64,000 nt of DNA from Deroplatys truncata (lineage: Eukaryota; Arthropoda; Insecta; Mantodea; Mantidae), in NCBI GenBank assembly GCA_030765065.1, contig CM060990.1, positions 11,655,501 to 11,719,500 of the forward strand, given 5' to 3'. The notes beneath the pieces are model-generated. The model was not told the origin of the DNA, searched no databases, and saw only the letters and a program-made list of their open reading frames with translations. How positions within the stretch are numbered: the stretch's first letter is position 1; each line of letters opens with the position of its first letter. Shown here one piece after another: positions 62,751 to 64,000 of this stretch. The position numbers were made by a program, and so were the translations under genes.

Positions 62751-63285
62751 GCCAGAACATACATGATATGACTACTACTATGTACAATTCTTATTAATGA
62801 GCGGTACTTCCCCTTTCATGCTGTTGTTAATAACGTGGTTGGTTATTTTTATAACGCATAATTAATTGCCGATAAATTTTAGTCACAATGTAGTATAATC
62901 TTTAATAAACAAACTATTACGTAAAAGTGTATCAGTGAACTTAGAAGGCATCCTGTAAACATTTCAGTCTATCGCCTTAAATAGTTTCTGAGATAATAGT
63001 TCATGAATTCAGTAGATTTAACATAGTGTGCATAGTGTTTTTAATCTCCCCTTAGCAACCGAGGCCACACGTGTGGGCTTTCTGTCACTAAATTATATTT
63101 CTAGTGTAGATAAGCCTTTTAATTCCTTAAAATCGTCTGATTTTCTTCATTTATCATATTAACATTACACAACTAGGCGAGCTATTGGTTTGATACCTAC
63201 TCACCCTGGAGAGAGTAGCCGATCGTTTTAAGCATTCCTCGGCTTGTTTCATATATTTTAATTGAAGTGAAGGTGTGCAGTACCG
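62751..63285. other. AT-rich sequence without recognisable gene
   Basis: No meaningful open frame or RNA gene. The only notable local feature is a 12-bp perfect palindrome at 63,065-63,076 (ccacacgtgtgg) containing an E-box core cacgtg. Its significance is unknown. Confidence 0.55.
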
Positions 63286-63289
63286 AACG

Positions 63290-63790
63290 AAATGACTCCG
63301 CGATAACGTGTAAGTCTCGCTTTCGGCAGGTTCTGGGTTCGATTCCCGGTGGCCGCCTCCTCTGACTATGGCTTTTTCCTGGTTTTCAATAGTTGACAAA
63401 GTGAATGCTGAAATGGTGCATTCTACCAAGGCTCTCCTATCTTTCTCATTTCCTCTCATTTAATTTCGCTTTCAAGTTTCAGGTTGACTACCAAGGCTGT
63501 AGTTCGGTCGAGTCGGGCAGATGGCACAGAGGCTTGCACTTTGGAGATGTTCCCCCGGTCCCACTGGAGGGATGTCTCCGAGCGGTCCTCCCATGGTCGT
63601 GTGGTCAAGCTGGAACTTTTAGGGAACTCTGCGCGACTCTGTCTACTTGAGCCGGCTTCGCTCTGCAACCCGCGTGTCTCCTGCTGTTGCCTTCCTTCAT
63701 CCGTTCCTTCCGGAGGTATGCACAATAGATCCGTTGAGGGTCGTAGTGCTAGGTGTACCCTCCGTTCACTACTCCAGTCCAGTCCAAAGG
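63290..63790 (+). mobile_element. SINE-like element related to the left-flank element
   Basis: It carries a B-box/T-arm motif, ggttcgattcc (63,336-63,346), with a five-pair T stem (ctggg with cccgg, one G-T pair). The body contains ctctgactatgg, ctttttcctggttttc and cagatggcacagaggcttgc. The same motifs in the same order occur at 2,816-3,020 in the left flank. The region upstream of the T-arm is a poor A-box match, so the promoter may be degenerate. Overlapping small open frames on both strands (63,405-63,810 and 63,154-63,806) reflect the GC-rich body. I find no target duplication, and the ends are approximate. Confidence 0.55.
63336..63346 (+). promoter_or_regulatory. Pol III B-box-like motif
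   Basis: Exact consensus-type ggttcgattcc in the head of the SINE-like element. No convincing A box lies at the expected distance upstream, so activity is doubtful. Confidence 0.55.
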
Positions 63791-64000
63791 TGCACAGTAA
63801 TTTCAAATGAAATGTACATCTTGAATTTTGTGGGAGTAGCCTGGAAAGTGCTCTTCATTCGGAAGGAATGTTGTATAACTTGTGAGACAGACAAAACGTA
63901 TAATCTCTTTAAAGCACACCATATGCTTCTGATAAGTTTTGTTGTGCCATCAGCCATTTCCGAGATATCCGTTTTTGTTGCTTTGAAATTTTCATTACTT
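63791..64000. other. Right end of window, nothing recognisable
   Basis: About 210 bases of ordinary AT-rich sequence with only a 62-codon minus-strand frame (63,769-63,957) lacking any known domain. Confidence 0.5.

Noticed and set aside
63065-63076. 12-bp palindrome with an E-box core as a regulatory site
   Set aside because: A single isolated palindrome without a neighbouring gene or promoter. Chance occurrence is plausible in 64 kb.

Overview
This window is eukaryotic, repeat-dominated DNA with no intact protein-coding gene. It is most likely from an animal, and probably an arthropod. The evidence is AT-rich flanks, short interspersed elements with pol III T-arm/B-box motifs, a decayed non-LTR reverse transcriptase fragment, and three large tandem satellite families. 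I see no operons, ribosome-binding sites or prokaryotic features. The species cannot be fixed from the sequence alone.

Layout. 1-4,748 is AT-rich single-copy-like DNA carrying several SINE-like elements. One is a clean nested insertion: a 302-bp minus-strand tRNA-like SINE (2,514-2,815) that split an older SINE inside its T-arm motif and left an 11-bp target-site duplication. 4,749-56,557 is one uninterrupted 51.8-kb array of a 55-bp satellite (about 940 monomers, two main sequence types). Within it are nested higher-order blocks: three tandem ~4.94-kb units (5,031-19,691), two ~7.03-kb units (24,270-38,327), a ~2.7-3.2-kb block present twice about 19 kb apart (20,990-23,690 and 39,940-43,190), and two to three ~5.7-6.5-kb units at the right (43,191-56,557). 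There are also local duplications of about 219, 330, 551 and 715 bp. Nearly all length differences between copies are whole numbers of monomers.

56,558-57,142 is a short spacer holding a broken reverse transcriptase fragment. 57,143-58,757 is a second, unrelated satellite (76 bp, 21 copies). It abuts a third one directly (58,758-about 62,040; 416-bp monomers, 7 full copies plus a partial eighth, with a four-monomer 1,663-bp higher-order period). 62,041-64,000 returns to low-copy DNA with short direct repeats, a G-rich stretch and another SINE-like element resembling the one on the left flank.

Interpretation. Unequal exchange in monomer register explains almost all of the architecture. A pericentromeric or other heterochromatic location is a reasonable inference but is not shown by the sequence. 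The long minus-strand open frames (up to 659 codons) inside the 55-bp array follow from a 55-nt repeat unit that lacks stops in all three frames of one strand; they are not annotated as genes. The most distinctive observations are the nested higher-order structure, an 8-bp dyad in the main monomer type, the near-identity of two 4.94-kb units, the decline of one monomer type along the array, and the juxtaposition of three unrelated satellites.
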